A stretch of DNA of 52,162 nucleotides from Bacteroidaceae bacterium (GTDB taxonomy: Bacteria > Bacteroidota > Bacteroidia > Bacteroidales > Bacteroidaceae), in contig JAILRU010000082.1 in the NCBI GenBank assembly GCA_024697945.1, positions 1 to 52,162 on the forward strand. Direction: 5' to 3'. Below are positions 51,319-52,162 of the stretch, one piece after another. Numbering within the stretch: position 1 is the first letter of the stretch; every line of letters begins with the position of its first letter. The notes under the pieces are model-generated. The model did not search any database. It saw only the letters and a list, made by a program, of their open reading frames with translations, and was not told the origin of the DNA. A program made the translations under genes and the position numbers.

Positions 51319-52162
51319 ATTGGTGTATCTGTATCTGTGGAAATGGGAACTTAATTCCCTGCTTGTTGTACTCACCATAGATACGCTCGTTCGTATCGAA
51401 GTAAACGCCCCAATAGTCCGCAACATTCACCCAGACACGAAGTGTGAAATTCACGCTGCTGTCAGCCAAGGCACTGACAGCGATGAAAGGAGCTGGCTCC
51501 TGCAGGATGCGGCTGTCGCTCTGGAGGAGTTCCAATGTCACTTGCTTCACCTTTTCCACATCAGTGCCATACTCCACGCTGATAGTGAAATCCACACGGC
51601 GAGTCCCATTCTGGCTATAGTTCACCACGTTGCCACTCGAGAGCGGACCGTTGGGAATGAACAGCACCTTGTTGTCGGGGGTAGTCAGGATGGTATGGAA
51701 AATCTGTATGGCCTTCACCGTACCACTCACACCCTGAGCCTCAATGAAATCACCCACCTTGTAGGGCTTGAAGAACAGCAGGATGAGTCCGCCTGCCAGG
51801 TTCTGCATGTTCCCGCTCAATGCCATACCGACAGCCAGACCTGCCGATGCCAAAAGAGCTGCCAGGCTCGTGGTGTTCACACCCAACGTACCTATCACGG
51901 TGATAATAAGCAGAATGATGAGCAGGATATTGACAAAGCTCTTCAGGAACGTTTGCACCGTAGGTTCCACATTCCTGCGCTCCAGCATCCGGGCCACCAC
52001 CCTGTTGATGAACCTGATGGCATAGCGCCCTAACACAGCAATGACAACAGCAAGCAGAATACTCTTGCCCGCCTCCATACCCATCGTGACAGCCTCCTGT
52101 ATCAACTGGTCCATTTCGCCGCTCTTAGCAGCCTTGATCACCTCCTTCCCCGCCTCCAACGG
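51317..52162 (-). CDS. MscS-family mechanosensitive channel (5' end cut by window edge)
   Basis: An inner-membrane channel that opens under membrane tension to protect against osmotic downshock. The visible 281 residues have three hydrophobic helices (about 31-47, 70-88, 93-112); the third is the pore-lining pattern LAALLASAGLAVGMALSGNM. The beta domain follows with GDFIEAQGVSGTVKAIQIFH, VLFIPNGPLSSGNVVNYSQN and the C-terminal alpha/beta domain. The frame is still open at base 52162, so the true start lies outside or is one of the nearby Met or TTG codons. The stop TAG falls in a GC palindromic element. Ion selectivity is unknown. Confidence 0.93.
   Translation of the reverse strand, partial: PLEAGKEVIKAAKSGEMDQLIQEAVTMGMEAGKSILLAVVIAVLGRYAIRFINRVVARMLERRNVEPTVQTFLKSFVNILLIILLIITVIGTLGVNTTSLAALLASAGLAVGMALSGNMQNLAGGLILLFFKPYKVGDFIEAQGVSGTVKAIQIFHTILTTPDNKVLFIPNGPLSSGNVVNYSQNGTRRVDFTISVEYGTDVEKVKQVTLELLQSDSRILQEPAPFIAVSALADSSVNFTLRVWVNVADYWGVYFDTNERIYGEYNKQGIKFPFPQIQIHQ

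Overview
The window looks like chromosomal DNA of a Bacteroidales bacterium, most likely a gut or rumen Prevotellaceae. The evidence is the Bacteroidetes-type promoter box TAnnTTTG upstream of many genes, start regions without purine-rich ribosome sites, families typical of the phylum (NigD-like, DUF4924, DUF4421, DUF4468, Porin_O_P, CotH with dockerin-like repeats), a short SerA with lysine at the catalytic histidine position, and secreted proteins sharing a Prevotella-like C-terminal tail. I see no rRNA, CRISPR array, insertion sequence, integrase or phage gene.

Layout. 1-9.2 kb: 3' end of gap, a ROK sugar kinase, a LysE-type exporter, a DUF4924 protein, release factor 3, a Sua5-type enzyme, a ClC channel, a secreted protein, EF-P and ribosomal protein L34. 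9.2-16.6 kb: PASTA protein, RluD, Ddl, an acyltransferase, a NigD-like lipoprotein, MnmA and a PatB-type C-S lyase. 16.6-21.5 kb: a Bax inhibitor-1 family protein, tRNA-Pro(UGG), then serC-serA-DUF1015-yigZ. 21.5-28.8 kb: a 1200-residue CotH protein, two further exported proteins and a porin. 28.8-34.8 kb: sodium:solute symporter, two phenylacetate-CoA ligases, an ACT protein (a likely aryl-acid uptake and activation cassette) and a DUF4421 protein. 34.8-43.0 kb, minus strand: orphan tail fragment, nth, GH43, two small exported proteins, and a tolC-macA-macB-like efflux operon. 43.1-52.2 kb: GT2, MtaB, a Cys-rich lipoprotein, a hydroxyacid dehydrogenase, a GH13 amylase, a nucleotidyltransferase-GHMP kinase fusion, a RhaM-type mutarotase and an MscS channel cut by the window end.

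The most unusual content is four superimposed families of small repeats. (1) Short tandem arrays, mostly with a strict 7-nt period but a different unit at each locus (8 or 9 nt at some), fill many gaps. They often run from the upstream stop codon to the next start codon, and at two divergent promoters they lie directly upstream of the TAnnTTTG boxes. (2) A 41-nt double-hairpin element with compensatory base changes occurs four times; in three copies it sits in register inside heptamer arrays. (3) A GC-rich palindromic element of about 34 nt occurs about eleven times, just after stop codons or in frame inside coding sequence (mtaB twice, nth, and the signal peptides of two exported proteins). 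(4) Palindromic 16-mers with a 23-bp period lie between the nigD-like gene and mnmA. Together these repeats supply stop codons, start codons, signal-peptide segments and linkers, so they appear to shape gene boundaries here.
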